This document shows positions 31,804 through 32,817 of a DNA stretch of 32,817 nucleotides, piece after piece. Numbering within the stretch: position 1 is the stretch's first letter; every line of letters starts with the position of its first letter. This DNA is from Nitriliruptoraceae bacterium (GTDB taxonomy: Bacteria > Actinomycetota > Nitriliruptoria > Nitriliruptorales > Nitriliruptoraceae). Under the pieces are notes generated by a model. It was not told the origin of the DNA. It did no database searches and was given only the letters and a program-made list of their open reading frames with translations. A program made the position numbers and the translations under genes. The stretch covers positions 1-32,817 of the forward strand of contig PWLR01000131.1 in NCBI GenBank assembly GCA_003558435.1. Direction: 5' to 3'.

Positions 31804-32817
31804 GTGGGACGCGTCATCACCGTGGCTGCGGTCATGGCCGTGCTCGTGGGTGGGTGGCTGTTCGCCCGCGGCGAGGTCCCCTGCGAGGTGCTGGCGGCGC
31901 AACCCTCCTGCGAGGTGGCCGTGCTGCCCGGGCCGTCGCAGGACACCCTCGAGCTGGTGACCATCGGCGGTGCGGAGGCCTACCCCTCGGACGGCCAGCT
32001 CCGCCTGACCACGATCGCCGTCCAGGACGATCTCGACCTGCGCAGCTGGTTCCGGGCACGGACCTCCGGCACCGTCGACGTGGTCCCGCGCGAGACGATC
32101 TACCCGCCGGGTTCGGATCGCGATGAGGTCGCGGAGACCAACGCCCTGATGATGGCCGACAGCCAGTTGATGGCGACCATCGCGGGGCTCACGGCCTCCG
32201 GCTACACCCTGACCAGCGAGGGCGCGCTCGTCGCCGGCATCGCGGAGGACGCCGTCACCGACGACCTCGAAGCCGGTGACGTGATCGTCGGCGTGGACGG
32301 CGAGGTGGTCCGTGACAGCCGCGACGTGGTCGACACGGTCCGCGCCAGCGACCCCGGCGAGACCCTGACGTTCGCGGTCGACAACGACGGCGCGTCGCGT
32401 GAGGTCGCGGTCACCCTCGGCACCTCCGCCGACGAGCCCCCGGTGCCCTACGTCGGGGTGTTGCTGACCACCCAGATGGACCTCCCGATCGAGGTGACCA
32501 TCGACGCGGGGGTCATCGGGGGCCCCTCCGCCGGGCTGCTGTTCGCCCTGTCGATCGTGGAACTGCTCGGCCCCGAGGACCTGACCGACGGCCGGATCAT
32601 CGCCGGAACGGGCACGGTCGACAGCGACGGTCAGGTCGGGCCCGTCGGCGGTATCCGTCAGAAGGTCGCGGGAGCGACCACGCCCTCCTCGGGGGAGAAC
32701 CCGGCGACGGTCTTCCTGGTGCCCCGCGGCAACCTCGCCGAGGCCCGCCGCGCCGCCGTCGACCGTGAGGTGCTGCTGGTCCCGGTCGACACGCTCGACG
32801 ACGCCCTGGCCGCGCTC
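31804..32817 (+). CDS. PDZ and S16 (Lon-type) membrane-anchored protease, partial at window end
   Basis: The 3' end lies beyond the window, so only 338 codons are seen and no stop is present. The N-terminal anchor is VITVAAVMAVLVGGWLFA (4-21), which places the rest outside the membrane. A PDZ domain (about 140-205) contains EAGDVIVGVDGEVV. A Lon/S16 proteolytic domain follows: nucleophile Ser242 in GGPSAGL and general base Lys287 in GGIRQK, 45 residues apart, close to the spacing in Lon. There is no ATPase domain. It matches the YlbL-like/Rv3194c family. GTG 31804 is preferred over GTG 31801 because GGAGG (31793-31797) is 6 nt away. Confidence 0.9.
   Translation, partial: MGRVITVAAVMAVLVGGWLFARGEVPCEVLAAQPSCEVAVLPGPSQDTLELVTIGGAEAYPSDGQLRLTTIAVQDDLDLRSWFRARTSGTVDVVPRETIYPPGSDRDEVAETNALMMADSQLMATIAGLTASGYTLTSEGALVAGIAEDAVTDDLEAGDVIVGVDGEVVRDSRDVVDTVRASDPGETLTFAVDNDGASREVAVTLGTSADEPPVPYVGVLLTTQMDLPIEVTIDAGVIGGPSAGLLFALSIVELLGPEDLTDGRIIAGTGTVDSDGQVGPVGGIRQKVAGATTPSSGENPATVFLVPRGNLAEARRAAVDREVLLVPVDTLDDALAAL

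Overview
The window is a stretch of very GC-rich (roughly 70 % or more by eye) actinobacterial-type chromosome. Many genes start with GTG, Shine-Dalgarno sites are GGAGG-like, and genes lie close together with ATGA/GTGA overlaps. A mycothiol S-conjugate amidase (Mca), a DUF2342 metalloprotease and a YlbL/LonB-type PDZ-S16 protease point to Actinomycetota. I would guess a deep-branching, environmental lineage (Nitriliruptoria/Euzebyales-like), but that is inference only. I see no phage, IS element, CRISPR array, rRNA or tRNA.

Layout. 1-7.4 kb: crotonyl-CoA carboxylase/reductase (ethylmalonyl-CoA pathway), a membrane-anchored NERD-like protein, a multi-pass membrane protein on the minus strand, then an overlapping operon of a CinA-type molybdopterin-binding-fold protein, Mca and an MFS exporter, closed by a convergent M14-type AstE/aspartoacylase-like gene. 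7.7-10.6 kb: two lipoproteins with acidic linkers (a tandem helical-bundle protein with exactly spaced histidines, and a CxxHxxM cupredoxin) and a hypothetical protein. 10.6-16.2 kb: a GCS2-type carboxylate-amine ligase, a GNAT acetyltransferase, PdxH, an APC permease fused to EIIA-like and RCK_C domains, and behind it a frameshifted remnant of the same C-terminal domains. 16.3-20.1 kb: a secreted beta-propeller protein, a CBS-pair protein, a VOC protein and an FAD oxidoreductase. 20.1-25 kb: a hairpin-repeat array, a thioredoxin-fold DUF255 (YyaL) protein and two convergent alpha/beta hydrolases, one with an SCP2 domain. 25-32.8 kb: a Fic-like/HAD pair, a 0.7-kb non-coding region with a cluster of DnaA-box-like 9-mers, then a protease neighbourhood (YgjP-like peptidase, DUF2342, epimerase, small protein, PDZ-S16 protease cut by the window end).

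How the genes may work together. Mca cleaves mycothiol conjugates, and the translationally coupled MFS gene is a plausible exporter for the mercapturates. The two lipoproteins look like an extracytoplasmic metal/redox pair. The last block resembles the mycobacterial Rv3194c-Rv3195 region. Most other genes are single-gene units, many preceded by a TAnnnT hexamer with a G/C-rich middle, 23-60 nt before the start, that I take as the -10 element.

The most interesting signals outside genes are the DnaA-box cluster (27308-27469), the hairpin repeats (20099-20330), two long perfect palindromes used as bidirectional terminators (17803-17836 and 28323-28354, the latter inside coding sequence), and the decayed paralogue at 15859-16199.
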